Source of the DNA: Pseudomonas sp. P8_229
GTDB lineage: Bacteria; Pseudomonadota; Gammaproteobacteria; Pseudomonadales; Pseudomonadaceae
Direction: 5' to 3'
DNA length: 64,000 nt
Assembly: GCF_034008635.1 (NCBI RefSeq)
Contig: NZ_CP125378.1
Span: 2,098,001-2,162,000, forward strand
Each line of letters begins with the position of its first letter. The first letter of the stretch is position 1. Position numbers and translations under genes: made by a program. This document shows, piece after piece, positions 8,708 through 18,765 of the stretch. Below the pieces are notes generated by a model, which saw only the letters and a program-made list of their open reading frames with translations, searched no databases and was not told the origin of the DNA.

Positions 8708-10357
8708 TCAGAAACCTTGCGGGGTTGAGCGGGTGACGATGGCTTCGACGTCCAGCCCACGCGGCAAAGTGCCATAAACGCGAGCGCTGCCGCTCAGCCG
8801 GCTGGCAATAAAGGCATCACTCACCGCTGAGTTTCCGGCTTCCAGTAACAGCTTGGCCTGCAGCCCCAGCGCAATATCCTCGGTCAGCTGCCGCGCGCGG
8901 TACTGAATATCGCTGGTGTCCTTGAACTGCGCCTGCAACTGCTGGATGTGCGCGGCCAGGCGCTTGTCGCCATGGCCGTCACCCAACTCGCTGAACAGCA
9001 CATCGAGCACGCCCGGCTCCTTCGACAGCGCGCGCAACACGTCCAGGCACTGCACGTTGCCCGAGCCTTCCCACGTCGAGTTGACCGGCGCTTCGCGATA
9101 CAGGCGCGGCAGAATGCTCTCTTCTACATACCCGGCACCGCCCATGCATTCGGCGGCTTCGTTGATCATTGCCGGCGCGCGCTTGCAGATCCAGTACTTG
9201 CCCACCGCCGTCACCAGCCGGGCGAATTGCGCTTCGTGGCGGTCGCCCAGATGATCCAGCGCCTGGCCCATGCGCAGGCTCAGGGCCAGCGCGGCTTCGC
9301 TTTCCAGAGCGAGGTCGGCCAGTACGTTCTGCATCAACGGTTGCTCGCTGAGCAGTTTGCCGCCGACCTTGCGGTGCGCGCAGTGGTGGCTGGCCTGGGT
9401 CAGCGCCTGACGCATCAGCGAGCTGGAGCCGACCATGCAATCGAAACGGGTCATCGCCACCATCTCGATGATGGTCGGCACGCCACGCCCTTCTTCGCCG
9501 ACCATCCACGCCAGGGCGCCACGGAACTCCACTTCGCTGGAGGCGTTGGACTGGTTGCCGAGTTTGTTTTTCAGGCGCTGGATGTAGAACTGATTGCGCG
9601 TGTCGTCCGGCCGATGGCGTGGCAGCAGGAAGCAGGTCAGGCCCTTGTCGGTTTGCGCCAGCGTCAGGAACGCATCGCACATCGGCGCCGAGCAGAACCA
9701 CTTGTGGCCGACCAGTTCATAGGCCTGGCCCGGGCCACTGGCGCCGACCGGATAAGCCTTGGTGGTGTTGGCCCGCACATCGGTGCCGCCCTGCTTCTCG
9801 GTCATCGCCATGCCGATGGTCACGCCGGCCTTGTGCGCCATGCCGATGTTGCGCGGGTCATATTCGGTGGCGAGGATTTTCGGCAGCCACTGCTCGGCCA
9901 GATCCGGCTGCAAGCGCATCGCCGGGACGCTGGCGAAGGTCATGGTCAATGGGCAACCGCTACCGGCCTCGGCCTGGCTGTGCAAATAGCTCATCGAGGC
10001 GCGGGCGACATGCGCGCCATCCTGCGGATGGGTCCATGGCGAAGAAGTCAGGCCATGCTCGATCGCGGTGCGCATCAGCTCGTGATAAGCCGGATGAAAC
10101 TCCACCAGATCGATACGATGACCGTAGCGGTCATGGCTGACAAAAACCGGTTTGTTCTGGTTGGCGAGGAACCCCGCTTCCATCAACGGCCCGCCGGCCA
10201 GCGCACCGTAGACATCGATCCGCGACTCGGCCCAACCGGCGCCGAAACGGCGCGACCACTCCTGTAACGGCAGGTCGATGCGGTACAGATTGGCGCCGTC
10301 CAGCGACGGTGGCTGGTTGGTGACTTCGTGGGTTTCGGCGAACTGATGCAGGTTCAT
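8708..10357 (-). CDS. Acyl-CoA dehydrogenase family protein, AidB-like
   Basis: 549 residues from the ATG at 10357, preceded by AGGAG at good spacing; a longer frame opens at 10381. The flavin-binding block GMAMTEKQGGTDVRANTTKA and GHKWFCSAPMCDAFL are close to the E. coli adaptive-response protein AidB, as are the length and the C-terminal ECMGGAGYVEES block. AidB-type proteins bind FAD and DNA and are linked to alkylation resistance, with weak isovaleryl-CoA dehydrogenase activity. The real substrate here is unknown. It lies downstream of ladS on the same strand, 97 bases apart. Confidence 0.88.
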   Translation of the reverse strand: MNLHQFAETHEVTNQPPSLDGANLYRIDLPLQEWSRRFGAGWAESRIDVYGALAGGPLMEAGFLANQNKPVFVSHDRYGHRIDLVEFHPAYHELMRTAIEHGLTSSPWTHPQDGAHVARASMSYLHSQAEAGSGCPLTMTFASVPAMRLQPDLAEQWLPKILATEYDPRNIGMAHKAGVTIGMAMTEKQGGTDVRANTTKAYPVGASGPGQAYELVGHKWFCSAPMCDAFLTLAQTDKGLTCFLLPRHRPDDTRNQFYIQRLKNKLGNQSNASSEVEFRGALAWMVGEEGRGVPTIIEMVAMTRFDCMVGSSSLMRQALTQASHHCAHRKVGGKLLSEQPLMQNVLADLALESEAALALSLRMGQALDHLGDRHEAQFARLVTAVGKYWICKRAPAMINEAAECMGGAGYVEESILPRLYREAPVNSTWEGSGNVQCLDVLRALSKEPGVLDVLFSELGDGHGDKRLAAHIQQLQAQFKDTSDIQYRARQLTEDIALGLQAKLLLEAGNSAVSDAFIASRLSGSARVYGTLPRGLDVEAIVTRSTPQGF

Positions 10358-10454
10358 GACGGGGCTCCTTTGGTCAGCCAAGGAATTCAGTTAAGCACCG
10401 CCCCGTGGCTGATCAAAGTGTCATATACGCCGAACTGCCGGCGCTTTCGCCCTA

Positions 10455-12803
10455 TTATGCGCTGAGCACCCGACGCTCCAGCGCCGTTTGCAGGTCTTCG
10501 AATTTCACCGGTTTGTTCAGGTAATCGATACGCGTGCCAGGCGCGCAATGCTCGCGATCCGTGCCCTGGGCCAGCATGAACACCGGCACATGGGCACAGC
10601 CCGGCAAGGCGTGGATCTGGCAGCACAACGAAGCCCCCTCATGGCTGGGCAACTGGCAATCAATCAGTACCGCGTCGAAGGTTTCCCGTTGCAGGCAATC
10701 GACTGCCGCCGTGCCGTTGTCGGCCGTGCGCACGCGGAAACCGAGCTTGAGCAGCATGCCGCGCATCACCAGCTGATTGACGCTGTTGTCGTCCACGAGC
10801 AGCACCGTGCAGTCCTGCGGCGCACGGCTGCGATCGTGCAGCGGGCTCGGCGCCGTCTCGACCACTGGCAGCTCGAATTCGACATCCAGCTGAAAGCGGC
10901 TGCCGCGTCCGGGTTCTGAACGGTGGGTGAGCTTGCCGCCGAGCAACTCGACCAGTTGCCGACAGATCGCCAGGCCCACGCCCAAGCCACCGTATTCGCG
11001 AGTCATCGAGCCGTCGAGCTGGAAGAAACGCTGATACATCGTCGCCTCGCCCAGATCGGTGAAACCGATGCCGGTGTCGATCACTGCAAACGACAGGGCC
11101 AAGCGGTTTTCCGCCGCCGGTTTGCCAGTCACCCGCAGCGCCAGGCCGCCGACACGGGTGAACTTGATCGCGTTGTCCAGCAGGCACTCCAGGCATTGCG
11201 CGAGTTTGGCGCTGTCGCCGTGCAAACGGTCCGGCAGGGTCGGGAGCACCTCGACCTTGAAGTCCAGCGACTTGCCCGCCGCATTGCCATCGAACTGAAC
11301 GCGCAAGGCCTCGACCACCGCACGCAGACTGAAACTGCCCGGCGTCGCCTTGAGCTTGCCAGCCTGCAGTTCGGTGAGGGTGAGGATGCCGTTGACCATG
11401 CGCATCATTTCCCGGGCAGAACCGGCGGCGGTTTGCTGGTACTGCTCCAGCTCAGGTTCCAGCTCGACCGTCTGCATCAGCTCCAGCGAACCGATCACCC
11501 CGTTCATCGGCGTGCGCAATTCGTGAGTCAGGGTCGCGAGGAATTCGTCCTTGAGCTTGTTGCTGTGGGCCAGTTGCTGGTTGAGCACTTCGAGCTTCTG
11601 CCCGGCGTCGAACAGAGTTTGCGCCTGCTGCTCGCGCATGGCATTGATGCGGTCGGCCAGCGCCAGCGACAGCAATGCCACTTCAATCGCCGAACCGATC
11701 TGACTGGCGTACATGGTCAGGAACACGTTCGGCAGCAAGCCGAGCACCATTAGCGTGTTGACGATGCCGCCGAGCAAAAACGCCGACCAGGCAATGATGA
11801 AATAACGCGCCACGCGCAGGCCGCGCCACCAGGCCAGAATCCCGGCGGCGAAAATCACCACGGTGAAGGTCAGCGCCAGTATTGTCGCCAGACGCAGTGA
11901 CAACGCATAACTGGTCATCAGCGACAGGCCGATCACCAGGGCGCCGAACGCGATCAGGGCGATCAGCAAGCGGTCGAGCCAGCGGCTGTGGTTTTTGGTC
12001 TGCAGAAAACTGCGGGCGAACTGGCTGCCGAACAGGCCGGCACAGCCGATGAAAAACGGTGTGGCGGCGTTGGCCCACCACGGATTGTCCGGCCAGAAAT
12101 ACTCGACCGCCGCGCCGTTCACCGACAGTTGATAAAGGCCGAACGAGGCAATGTAGAAGATGTAATAGAGGTAGCTGGTGTCGCGCACGCTCAAGTAGAT
12201 GAACAGGTTGTAGACCAGCATCCCCAGCAGCACGCCATAAATGATGCCCAGCACATACAGGCGCACGGGTTGGTCTTCGAGGTACGCGGTGCTCGACCAT
12301 AACGTCACCGGCGCCTGAATCGAGCCTTCGCTGGCCAGGCGCAGATAAAGGGTTTGTTGCTGGTCGGGGGCGAAACTCAGGTCGAACAGGTAGTTGTTCT
12401 GACGGATCTCGCGACTGGCGAACGGCAACGCGTCGCCGGTCTGCCGGATCAGGCGATAGTCGCCGTTGGCATCGGCCATGTACAGATCAAGGTGATCGAG
12501 CGGCGGGTACGCCAGCTCCAGCAGCCAGGTGCGCTGTGCGGCTGGATTATTCGGACGGTAACGCAGGTCGATCTTCAGCCAGAACGCCGAACGCGAGTAA
12601 CCGGCATTGAGCGTGGCTTTATCGTGGGCTTTGAAATTACCCGCCGCCGCTTGAGCGCGGACGTCGGCGATGTTCGCCTGACCGCTCGGGTCTTCGAACA
12701 CCTGCAAGGAGCGACCCAGGGGAAGGCTCTGGGTATTTTCGTCGAACTCGACGGCGCTTGCGAAGAGGGGCAAGCAGAACAGCAACATCAGCAAATAGCG
12801 CAT
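10455..12803 (-). CDS. ladS: Hybrid sensor histidine kinase LadS
   Basis: 782 residues. A signal peptide (1-18) precedes a periplasmic 7TMR-DISMED2 sensor (about 25-170), a 7TM-DISM membrane block (about 183-385), a HisKA domain with phospho-acceptor H427 in LTHELRTPMNG, an HATPase domain (N544, DTGIG at 576-580, GLGVGLAI) and one C-terminal receiver with D671-D672, phosphorylatable D715 and K764. This architecture and the position between an acyl-CoA dehydrogenase gene and thiD match P. aeruginosa LadS, which works through GacS/GacA to raise RsmY/RsmZ RNAs and favour sessile behaviour. The role in this species is inferred. Confidence 0.9.
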   Translation of the reverse strand: MRYLLMLLFCLPLFASAVEFDENTQSLPLGRSLQVFEDPSGQANIADVRAQAAAGNFKAHDKATLNAGYSRSAFWLKIDLRYRPNNPAAQRTWLLELAYPPLDHLDLYMADANGDYRLIRQTGDALPFASREIRQNNYLFDLSFAPDQQQTLYLRLASEGSIQAPVTLWSSTAYLEDQPVRLYVLGIIYGVLLGMLVYNLFIYLSVRDTSYLYYIFYIASFGLYQLSVNGAAVEYFWPDNPWWANAATPFFIGCAGLFGSQFARSFLQTKNHSRWLDRLLIALIAFGALVIGLSLMTSYALSLRLATILALTFTVVIFAAGILAWWRGLRVARYFIIAWSAFLLGGIVNTLMVLGLLPNVFLTMYASQIGSAIEVALLSLALADRINAMREQQAQTLFDAGQKLEVLNQQLAHSNKLKDEFLATLTHELRTPMNGVIGSLELMQTVELEPELEQYQQTAAGSAREMMRMVNGILTLTELQAGKLKATPGSFSLRAVVEALRVQFDGNAAGKSLDFKVEVLPTLPDRLHGDSAKLAQCLECLLDNAIKFTRVGGLALRVTGKPAAENRLALSFAVIDTGIGFTDLGEATMYQRFFQLDGSMTREYGGLGVGLAICRQLVELLGGKLTHRSEPGRGSRFQLDVEFELPVVETAPSPLHDRSRAPQDCTVLLVDDNSVNQLVMRGMLLKLGFRVRTADNGTAAVDCLQRETFDAVLIDCQLPSHEGASLCCQIHALPGCAHVPVFMLAQGTDREHCAPGTRIDYLNKPVKFEDLQTALERRVLSA

Positions 12804-13291
12804 TGAAGCCCCAGCGTGGCTCGTCCGGTTGTGTCAGGAAGCCCCCCATTCCCTTTGAGTAGACGTAAAACCGGTATTACCTGTTATTGGTTTGGATCCA
12901 GACTAGCATAGCCGTTGATGGCCATTGAGCACCATCAAAATCTTTACGACAAAGGCTCTAGAACGGGCGTTTCAGAGCAAAGCAGCGGGCTAGAGCTGTT
13001 GAGTTGGTCAGCTCACTACTACACCCGATATGTGAATACCTTTGTGGTGAGGGGATTTATCCCCGATCGCTTGCGAAGCCAGTCGCAAAGTCAGCCGGCG
13101 CGGTGCGCCAGCAGAAATCGGGTTGCAGGGTCTGGGGCCGCTTCGCGACCCATCGGGGCGGTGCGACGTTTCGCTAAATCCCCTCGCCACAGTTGTGAGT
13201 GAACTCATGGTGGCAGCTTGTCAGACAATCTATCGGCGAACGCTGTCAGGACTGAACCCCAAAATCAGGTTTGGTGGTAAGCTCGCGCACC
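12804..13291. other. Intergenic region between divergent ladS and thiD
   Basis: A 488-base gap. It contains one REP-type inverted pair at 13043-13191. I see no gene, no riboswitch (no thi-box CTGAGA/ACCTGATCTGG pattern) and no clear promoter in the remainder. The 13192-13291 stretch must carry the thiD promoter. Confidence 0.6.
13043..13191. repeat. REP-type inverted pair, class C (GTGGCGAGGGGATTTATCCCCG)
   Basis: Starts TGTGGTGAGGGGATTTATCC and ends with the complementary CGCTAAATCCCCTCGCCACA. A GC-rich middle contains CCCATCGGGGCGGTGCGACG. The same class, with the same GTGCGACGTTTCG variant arm, recurs at 56.1 kb, and a more symmetrical copy is at 18.8 kb. Confidence 0.85.
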
Positions 13292-14089
13292 ATGAATATC
13301 TACAGCTCCCGCCCCGTTGTCCTCTGTCTCTCCGGCCACGACCCCAGTGGTGGCGCCGGCTTGCAGGCAGATATCGAAGCCCTGCTCGCGCAGGGTTGCC
13401 ATGCGGCTCCGGCCGTCACCGCCCTGACCGTGCAAGACACCGTCAACGTCACTGACTTCCGCGTCCTCGACCGTGAGTGGGTACTGGCCCAAGCCAATGC
13501 CGTGCTCAACGACTCCGAAGTCGCTGCGGTCAAACTGGGCATGCTCGGTTCGCTGGAAATGGTCGACACCGTTGTCGAACTGCTTGCGGCGCACCCGCAC
13601 TTGCCAGTGGTCTGCGACCCGGTGCTGCGTGCCGGCGGCGGTGGACGCCTGGGCAAGGACGAGGTCGGTTATGCGATGCGCGAGCGTCTGCTGCCGCTGT
13701 CGATCATTGCCACTCCCAACCTGCCCGAAGCCCGGATCCTCGCCGAGCTGCCCGAAGGCACCGCGGACGAGTGCGCTGAAAAACTCCTGCCGTTCGTCAA
13801 AAACCTGCTGATCACCGGCGGTCATGGCGACGAAACTGAAATCCACAATCGCCTGTACAGCCGTGATGGTTTGCGTGAAACCTTCTACTGCCAGCGTTTG
13901 CCAGGCAGCTATCACGGTTCCGGTTGCACCCTGGCCAGCGCCCTCGCCGGTCGCCTGGCCCAAGGTGAAAACCTCGCCAGCGCCGTACGCACCGCGCTGG
14001 ATTACACCTGGCGCACCCTGCGCGATGCCGAACAACTGGGTAAAGGCCAGTTCGTGCCGCGTCGCCTGCCGCTGGATTTTTGCTCGTAA
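13292..14089 (+). CDS. thiD: Hydroxymethylpyrimidine/phosphomethylpyrimidine kinase
   Basis: 265 residues from the ATG at 13292 (MNIYSSRPVVLCLSGHDPSG). Ribokinase-fold enzyme that phosphorylates HMP twice for thiamine synthesis. SGHDPSGGAGLQADIE is the N-terminal substrate motif, and GSYHGSGCTLASALA carries the catalytic Cys/Gly anion-hole loop. thiE follows after 18 bases, so the two probably form an operon with hemL. No TPP riboswitch is visible upstream. Confidence 0.95.
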   Translation: MNIYSSRPVVLCLSGHDPSGGAGLQADIEALLAQGCHAAPAVTALTVQDTVNVTDFRVLDREWVLAQANAVLNDSEVAAVKLGMLGSLEMVDTVVELLAAHPHLPVVCDPVLRAGGGGRLGKDEVGYAMRERLLPLSIIATPNLPEARILAELPEGTADECAEKLLPFVKNLLITGGHGDETEIHNRLYSRDGLRETFYCQRLPGSYHGSGCTLASALAGRLAQGENLASAVRTALDYTWRTLRDAEQLGKGQFVPRRLPLDFCS

Positions 14090-14107
14090 CGTCGTGAGGT
14101 CTGCCTG

Positions 14108-14731
14108 ATGAAACTACGTGGTCTGTATGCCATCACCGACAGCACACTGCTCGCGGGCAAGTTTCTGTCGTACGTGGAGGCGGCGCTGGAAGGTGGCGTC
14201 ACCCTGCTGCAATACCGCGACAAAAGCAGCGATGAGGCGCGCCGCCTGCGCGAGGCCGAAGCGCTGCGTGACCTGTGTGAGCGCTACAAGACTCATTTGA
14301 TCATCAACGATGACGCCGAACTGGCCGCGCGCCTGAACGTCGGCGTGCATCTGGGCCAGACCGACGGCCCGCTGTCGCCGACCCGTGCGCTGCTCGGTTC
14401 GAAAGCCATCATCGGTTCGACCTGCCACGCGCAAATCGCGCTGGCCGAACAAGCCGCCAAAGAAGGCGCGAGCTATGTCGCCTTCGGCCGTTTCTTCAAT
14501 TCCAGCACCAAGCCCGGCGCGCCGACGTGCAGCCTCGATCTGCTCGACGAAGCCAAGCGCACGCTGCACCTGCCGATCTGCGCGATTGGCGGCATCACCC
14601 TCGACAACGCCGCCCCGCTGGTGGCCCATGGCGTCGACCTGCTCGCGGTGGTGCATGGCCTGTTCGGCGCCGACAGCAGCGCCGAAGTGACCCGCCGCGC
14701 GCGCGCCTTCAACGAACTGCTTTCTATTTAA
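14108..14731 (+). CDS. thiE: Thiamine-phosphate synthase
   Basis: 207-residue TIM barrel that joins HMP-PP and thiazole phosphate to make thiamine phosphate. Visible are [13 protein letters not shown] (pyrophosphate/substrate site), [48 protein letters not shown] and [12 protein letters not shown]. All are standard ThiE blocks. It sits between thiD and hemL with short gaps, all on the plus strand. Confidence 0.95.
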   Translation: MKLRGLYAITDSTLLAGKFLSYVEAALEGGVTLLQYRDKSSDEARRLREAEALRDLCERYKTHLIINDDAELAARLNVGVHLGQTDGPLSPTRALLGSKAIIGSTCHAQIALAEQAAKEGASYVAFGRFFNSSTKPGAPTCSLDLLDEAKRTLHLPICAIGGITLDNAAPLVAHGVDLLAVVHGLFGADSSAEVTRRARAFNELLSI

Positions 14732-14764
14732 GTAGCTTAGAAAATCTGATTTGAGAGCCCGATC

Positions 14765-16048
14765 ATGTCTCGTTCCGAAACCCTGTTTGCCGATGCCCAG
14801 AAACACATTCCCGGTGGTGTGAACTCGCCGGTTCGCGCGTTCAAGAGCGTGGGCGGCACGCCGCTGTTCTTCAAGCACGCCGAAGGCGCCTACGTCACTG
14901 ACGAAGACGACAAGCGCTATGTGGATTACGTGGGTTCGTGGGGTCCGATGATCCTCGGCCACAGCCACCCGGACGTGCTCGACGCGGTACGCAATCAACT
15001 GCAACACGGTTTGTCGTACGGCGCGCCGACCGCGATGGAAACCGAGATGGCCGATCTGGTCTGCTCGCTGGTGCCGTCGATGGACATGGTGCGCATGGTC
15101 AGCTCCGGCACCGAAGCGACCATGAGCGCGATCCGTCTGGCCCGTGGTTACACCGGTCGTGACAGCATCATCAAGTTCGAAGGCTGCTACCACGGTCACT
15201 CCGACAGCCTGCTGGTCAAGGCCGGCTCCGGCGCACTGACCCAAGGCGTGCCGAGCTCCGCCGGTGTACCGGCCGCGTTCGCCAAGCACACCCTGACCCT
15301 GCCGTTCAACGACATCGACGCGGTTGAACAGATGCTCGCTGAAGTCGGCCAGGACGTTGCGTGCATCATCGTCGAGCCAGTGGCAGGCAACATGAACTGC
15401 GTACCGCCGGCGCCGGGCTTCCTCGAAGGCCTGCGCTCGCTCTGCGACAAGCATGGCGTGGTGCTGATTTTCGACGAAGTGATGACCGGTTTCCGTGTCG
15501 CCCTCGGCGGTGCCCAGGCCTACTACGGCGTCAATCCTGACCTGACCACTTTCGGCAAGATCATCGGCGGCGGCATGCCGGTCGGCTGCTTCGGCGGCAA
15601 GCGTGAAATCATGGAGCGCATCGCGCCGCTGGGCCCGGTGTATCAGGCCGGCACCCTGTCGGGTAACCCGCTGGCGATGGCCGCCGGTTTGACCACCCTG
15701 CGCCTGATCAGCCGCCCGGGTTTCCATGCCGAGCTGACCGACTACACCACGCGCCTGCTTGACGGCCTGCAACAACGTGCCGATGCCGCGGGCATTCCGT
15801 TCGTGACCACGCAGGCCGGCGGCATGTTCGGTCTGTACTTCAGCGGCGCCGACGACATCGTCACCTTTGAAGACGTGATGGCCAGCGACGCAGCCCTGTT
15901 CGGTCGCTTCTTCCACCTGATGCTGGAAGGCGGCGTGTACCTGGCGCCGAGCGCCTTCGAAGCCGGTTTCACCTCGATCGCCCACGGCGAAGCCGAGCTG
16001 AAAATCACTCTGGACGCTGCCGAGCGCGCCTTCGCTGCACTGAAGTAA
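14765..16048 (+). CDS. hemL: Glutamate-1-semialdehyde 2,1-aminomutase
   Basis: 427 residues. PLP enzyme that converts glutamate-1-semialdehyde to 5-aminolevulinate in C5-pathway tetrapyrrole synthesis. The PLP lysine is K265 in [30 protein letters not shown] holds the cofactor-binding Asp, and [15 protein letters not shown] binds phosphate. The thiD-thiE-hemL order is the normal Pseudomonas arrangement. A strong hairpin lies just after the stop. Confidence 0.97.
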   Translation: MSRSETLFADAQKHIPGGVNSPVRAFKSVGGTPLFFKHAEGAYVTDEDDKRYVDYVGSWGPMILGHSHPDVLDAVRNQLQHGLSYGAPTAMETEMADLVCSLVPSMDMVRMVSSGTEATMSAIRLARGYTGRDSIIKFEGCYHGHSDSLLVKAGSGALTQGVPSSAGVPAAFAKHTLTLPFNDIDAVEQMLAEVGQDVACIIVEPVAGNMNCVPPAPGFLEGLRSLCDKHGVVLIFDEVMTGFRVALGGAQAYYGVNPDLTTFGKIIGGGMPVGCFGGKREIMERIAPLGPVYQAGTLSGNPLAMAAGLTTLRLISRPGFHAELTDYTTRLLDGLQQRADAAGIPFVTTQAGGMFGLYFSGADDIVTFEDVMASDAALFGRFFHLMLEGGVYLAPSAFEAGFTSIAHGEAELKITLDAAERAFAALK

Positions 16049-16058
16049 TGGCCGTGAC

Positions 16059-16086
16059 GCTGACGTTGGCCATTGCCAGCGTCAGC
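16059..16086 (+). terminator. Terminator-like hairpin after hemL
   Basis: GCTGACGTTGGC (16059-16070) pairs with GCCAGCGTCAGC (16075-16086) around CATT, a 12-base stem with one G-U pair. A T-run (GTTTTT) appears only about 20 bases later, so termination may be weak or depend on another factor. Confidence 0.5.
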
Positions 16087-16185
16087 ATTCACCTACACTT
16101 GCGTCGTTTTTCCCACGCCTCTGCTAAAAATCTGCCAGAAAGTGGCCGATATATTCCCCGCGCAGCAGAAAAACGAGTAAAGACT

Positions 16186-16215
16186 TTGTAAGGTTGGCCC
16201 TGCTTATTTCATAAT
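16186..16215 (+). promoter_or_regulatory. Candidate sigma-70 promoter for the Sel1-repeat gene
   Basis: TTGTAA at 16186-16191 and CATAAT at 16210-16215, spacer 18, about 59 bases before the chosen ATG at 16274. Found by eye. Confidence 0.4.
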
Positions 16216-16273
16216 GCGCGCTTATTGGATCCCTCGATGGGTCCGCGTGCCCTTCAGAGGTAAGTCGATTCCC

Positions 16274-16828
16274 ATGAACCGCACCGGCCGCACCCTTGCC
16301 TTGGGCTGCCTGTTGCTCCTTCAGCCCCTGCTCGCGCATGCACAAGCAGGCGGCAACTCGTTGTTGATCCCGGCGATGGGTCGTTGCACCCTCAACACTC
16401 AGCCGCAAGACGTCACGCAGGCACTGGCCGCCTGCCAGAAAGCGGCGGACGAAGGGGACGCGCAAGCGCAGTACGAGTTGGGTGAGTTCTACTACGACGG
16501 CAAGAATGCGCCACGCGACCTCAATCAAGCCCTGAGCTATTTCGAAAAGGCCTCGCTGCAAGGCCACGCTCAGGCGCAGTTCAAGCTCGGCACCATGTTC
16601 TTCCACGGCGAAGGCGTGCAGGCCAACAACATTCAGGCGTACATCGTGCTGAAGATGGCCGCGGTCAACGGCGCTGAAGATGCATTGGACACCGCCGACG
16701 AAGTCTCCGAAAAAATGTCCCGCGAAGATCTCGAAACCGCCACCCAGGTGCTCGGGCAAATTTTCCGTAAATACCTGATGGAACTGCAGAGCGCCGATGG
16801 GCGTACGCCGTTTTCGCCCCTACCCTGA
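16274..16828 (+). CDS. Exported Sel1/TPR-repeat protein
   Basis: 184 residues from the ATG at 16274, which gives a clean Sec signal peptide ending LLAHAQA; GAGGTAAG lies upstream. The mature part has Sel1-like repeats: ACQKAADEGDAQAQYELGEF, YFEKASLQGHAQAQFKLGTM and YIVLKMAAVNGAEDALD. Sel1 proteins are periplasmic protein-interaction modules. The specific role is unknown. The orthologue occupies the same place next to hemL in PAO1 (recalled). Confidence 0.85.
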   Translation: MNRTGRTLALGCLLLLQPLLAHAQAGGNSLLIPAMGRCTLNTQPQDVTQALAACQKAADEGDAQAQYELGEFYYDGKNAPRDLNQALSYFEKASLQGHAQAQFKLGTMFFHGEGVQANNIQAYIVLKMAAVNGAEDALDTADEVSEKMSREDLETATQVLGQIFRKYLMELQSADGRTPFSPLP

Positions 16829-16837
16829 TAAGCGATA

Positions 16838-16934
16838 GTTCCCACGCTCTGCGTGGAAATTCATCCCGTGACGCTCCGCGTCACCGACGCAGAGCGTCGA
16901 AGGCGGCATTCCCACGCGGAGCGTGGGAACGATC
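16838..16934. repeat. REP-type inverted repeats, class D (GTTCCCACGCTCTGCGTGGGAA)
   Basis: GTTCCCACGCTCTGCGTGGAA at the left and CCCACGCGGAGCGTGGGAAC at the right enclose GACGCTCCGCGTC and GACGCAGAGCGTC arms. The class recurs at 51.6 kb and, as a single palindrome, at 22.9 kb. Confidence 0.85.
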
Positions 16935-16949
16935 AATCCAGGTTCGGTT

Positions 16950-17279
16950 TTACTTCTCAGGCATCGGCATCGGAAACGGCATCACATTGCCGACCGCGCC
17001 GCGGGCTTCGCTGATTTTCGGGGTGCCCAGACGTTCCACCTCGTCGATGCGCACGATCGAATGCATCGGCACAAAGCTGCGCACCACGCCTTCGAACTGC
17101 GCCTTGAGCTTCTCTTCGCTCGGATCGACCACCACTTGCGTGCGCTCGCCAAAGACGAACTCTTCCACTTCCAGAAAACCCCACAGATCACTTTGATAGA
17201 TCTGCTTGGCGTACATTTCGAACACCTGGCCCTGGTTGAGGAAAATCACCTTATAGATTGGAGCTTCGCGTTTGGTCAT
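16950..17279 (-). CDS. Conserved hypothetical protein, DUF1820 family
   Basis: 109 residues from the ATG at 17279 (MTKREAPIYKVIFLNQGQVF). The protein is compact and soluble, with KQIYQSDLWGFLEVEEFVFG and SIVRIDEVERLGTPKI blocks typical of DUF1820 and a Met/Pro-rich tail. It is divergent from miaB, as in other pseudomonads. Function unknown. The frame opens further upstream at 17396, but that extension overlaps the miaB promoter and is not conserved-looking. Confidence 0.85.
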   Translation of the reverse strand: MTKREAPIYKVIFLNQGQVFEMYAKQIYQSDLWGFLEVEEFVFGERTQVVVDPSEEKLKAQFEGVVRSFVPMHSIVRIDEVERLGTPKISEARGAVGNVMPFPMPMPEK

Positions 17280-17371
17280 GGCGGGGGGATAACATCGGGG
17301 ATAAAAATGAGGGCGCAAACTATAGCATAGCCACTGGACGCACAGCGGTAGGAACCTGAGGGCTTGTTCCC

Positions 17372-17377
17372 TATAAT
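17372..17377 (+). promoter_or_regulatory. Probable -10 box (TATAAT) of miaB
   Basis: A perfect TATAAT lies 35 bases upstream of the miaB ATG. No convincing -35 box is visible at 16-18 bases, so only the -10 is listed. Confidence 0.45.
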
Positions 17378-17412
17378 GCGCGGTTCTTTGAATCACGTGA
17401 CGACCCTACTCC

Positions 17413-18741
17413 ATGGCCAAGAAGCTTTACATCGAAACCCACGGTTGCCAGATGAACGAGTACGACAGCTCGCGCATGGTCGATCTGCTGGGCGAACATC
17501 AGGCCCTGGAAGTCACGGCGCGCGCGGAAGATGCCGACGTGATTCTGCTCAACACCTGCTCGATCCGCGAACGCGCCCAGGATCGGGTGTACTCGCAGCT
17601 CGGCCGCTGGCGCGAACTGAAACTCGCCAACCCGGAGATGGTGATCGCCGTCGGCGGTTGCGTGGCCAGCCAGGAAGGCGCGGCGATTCGCGATCGCGCC
17701 CCGTACGTCGACGTGGTGTTCGGCCCGCAGACCCTGCACCGCCTGCCGGAAATGATCGACGCTGCGCGTATCACCAAGCTGCCGCAAGTCGACGTCTCGT
17801 TCCCGGAAATCGAAAAATTCGACCACCTGCCCGAGCCGCGCATCGATGGCCCGAGCGCGTACGTGTCGGTGATGGAAGGCTGCAGCAAGTACTGCACGTT
17901 CTGCGTGGTGCCCTACACCCGTGGCGAAGAAGTCAGCCGGCCGTTCGACGACGTGCTCGCCGAAATCATCCACCTCGCCGAAAACGGCGTGCGTGAAGTG
18001 ACCCTGCTGGGGCAGAACGTCAACGGCTATCGCGGCACCACCCATGACGGTCGCCTGGCCGATCTGGCGGAGTTGATCCGCGTAGTGGCCGCCGTTGATG
18101 GCATCGACCGCATCCGCTACACCACCTCGCACCCGCTGGAGTTCTCCGACAGTCTGATTCAGGCCCATGCCGACGTGCCGGAGCTGGTGAAACACCTGCA
18201 CTTGCCGGTGCAGTCGGGTTCCGACCGGATTCTGGCGGCAATGAAGCGCAACCACACGGCGCTGGAGTACAAGTCCAAGCTGCGCAAACTGCGTGCAGCG
18301 GTGCCGGGCATCTGCATCAGCTCGGACTTCATCGTCGGTTTCCCGGGCGAAACCGAGAAAGACTTCGAACAGACCATGAAGCTGATTGCCGATGTCGGTT
18401 TCGACTTTTCCTACTCGTTCGTCTACAGCCAGCGCCCGGGCACCCCGGCAGCCGATCTGGCCGATGACACTCCGGAAGAGTTGAAGAAAGAACGCCTGAA
18501 CGCCTTGCAGCACCGTCTGAATCAGCAAGGGTTCGAGATCAGCCGACAAATGGTCGGTTCGATCCAGCGCATTCTGGTCACCGACTACTCGAAAAAAGAC
18601 CCGGGCGAGCTGCAAGGACGTACCGAGAATAATCGTATCGTCAACTTCCGCTGCGATAATCCGACCCTGATCGGCCAGTTCGCCGACGTGCACATCGACG
18701 CGGCACAACCGCACTCGCTGCGCGGCTCGCTGGTCCAGTAA
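17413..18741 (+). CDS. miaB: tRNA-2-methylthio-N6-dimethylallyladenosine synthase
   Basis: 442-residue radical SAM methylthiotransferase that modifies i6A37 of tRNAs to ms2i6A37. The N-terminal UPF0004 domain supplies C12, C49 and C83 for the second Fe-S cluster. The radical SAM motif C157-x3-C161-x2-C164 lies in [16 protein letters not shown], and a C-terminal TRAM domain follows. Length and motifs are those of MiaB, not RimO. It heads the plus-strand run that continues with ybeZ, ybeY, corC and lnt after a REPIN. Confidence 0.97.
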   Translation: MAKKLYIETHGCQMNEYDSSRMVDLLGEHQALEVTARAEDADVILLNTCSIRERAQDRVYSQLGRWRELKLANPEMVIAVGGCVASQEGAAIRDRAPYVDVVFGPQTLHRLPEMIDAARITKLPQVDVSFPEIEKFDHLPEPRIDGPSAYVSVMEGCSKYCTFCVVPYTRGEEVSRPFDDVLAEIIHLAENGVREVTLLGQNVNGYRGTTHDGRLADLAELIRVVAAVDGIDRIRYTTSHPLEFSDSLIQAHADVPELVKHLHLPVQSGSDRILAAMKRNHTALEYKSKLRKLRAAVPGICISSDFIVGFPGETEKDFEQTMKLIADVGFDFSYSFVYSQRPGTPAADLADDTPEELKKERLNALQHRLNQQGFEISRQMVGSIQRILVTDYSKKDPGELQGRTENNRIVNFRCDNPTLIGQFADVHIDAAQPHSLRGSLVQ

Positions 18742-18765
18742 CACCATTGCATTGTGGATAGGCTT

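Noticed and set aside
13192..13291. TPP riboswitch before thiD
   Set aside because: No thi-box bases (CTGAGA, ACCTGATCTGG-type) are present, and the space after the REP is only about 100 bases.
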